A DNA stretch of 64,000 bases from Bathynomus jamesi (Eukaryota; Arthropoda; Malacostraca; Isopoda; Cirolanidae). Shown here in pieces: positions 63,975 to 64,000 of the stretch. Numbering within the stretch: position 1 is the first letter of the stretch; each line of letters begins with the position of its first letter. The stretch is from NCBI GenBank assembly GCA_023014485.1, contig JAJOZX010000484.1, positions 485,001-549,000 of the forward strand. Reading direction: 5' to 3'. A program made the translations under genes and the position numbers. The notes under the pieces were generated by a model that was not told the origin of the DNA, searched no databases, and worked only from the letters and a program-made list of their open reading frames with translations.

Positions 63975-64000
63975 TATATATATATATAACATTTTGTATA
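63975..64000. repeat. (TA)n tract at window edge
   Basis: TA repeat following the mariner; continues the host microsatellite. Confidence 0.85.

Overview
This window is repeat-dominated animal DNA, most likely from an arthropod. Evidence: very long (TA)n and (TATC)n microsatellites, short interstitial (TTAGG)n tracts (the common arthropod telomere unit), and many transposon classes typical of arthropods: mariner DD41D and DD37D/maT, Tc1, Tigger/pogo, hAT, Merlin, Penelope-like, several LINE families, and a Ty3/gypsy element with an insect-type envelope. I cannot name the species; a crustacean or chelicerate would fit. There are no operons, CRISPR arrays or prokaryotic features. The only hint of a host gene is a GC-rich stretch near 3.4-3.6 kb ending in a start codon fused to a splice-donor consensus.

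Layout. 1-5 kb: tRNA-like 3' end at the edge, a hAT relic, microsatellites, the possible first exon. 5-11 kb: nested repeats. A long inverted repeat; a Jockey-like LINE carrying a palindromic insertion with a 12-bp target duplication; then a Penelope-like element (PLE) in two head-to-head pieces, one split by a 205-bp hAT MITE and the other by a second Jockey-like LINE. 11.4-15.3 kb: a decayed hAT split by a CR1/L2-like LINE (copy A). 15.3-17.2 kb: two Merlin transposase fragments, each ending at a (TTAGG)n tract. 17.8-20.2 kb: Tigger/pogo element with a damaged transposase. 20.3-25.7 kb: 5S-like SINE, Tc1 relic containing a mariner that keeps only its DNA-binding domain, a LINE remnant, a hAT C-terminus and a fold-back MITE. 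26.6-37.4 kb: DD41D fold-back mariner, then LINE copies B, C (plus) and D (minus), B being split by a Tc1 element. 37.7-41.4 kb: a palindromic repeat, a hAT with GCGGAT subterminal arrays, and a maT element with a full-length transposase.

41.7-59.5 kb holds two LTR retrotransposons, both on the minus strand. The first (1.86-kb LTRs) has no gag or pol and is full of minisatellites; its leader closely resembles that of the second. The second (about 1.08-kb LTRs) carries gag, protease, RT/RNase H, integrase and an envelope-like region, all interrupted. It is a plausible relative of the autonomous partner. 59.6-64 kb: a DD41D relic, a roughly 450-bp repeat in a large palindromic array, and a DD41D element with an in-frame internal deletion.

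No element looks fully functional. Where autonomy is nearest (maT, Tigger, LINE A) a catalytic residue or motif is missing although the reading frame is long. Several insertions can be proved by comparing filled and empty copies inside the window. All calls rest on reading the sequence; no database search was run.
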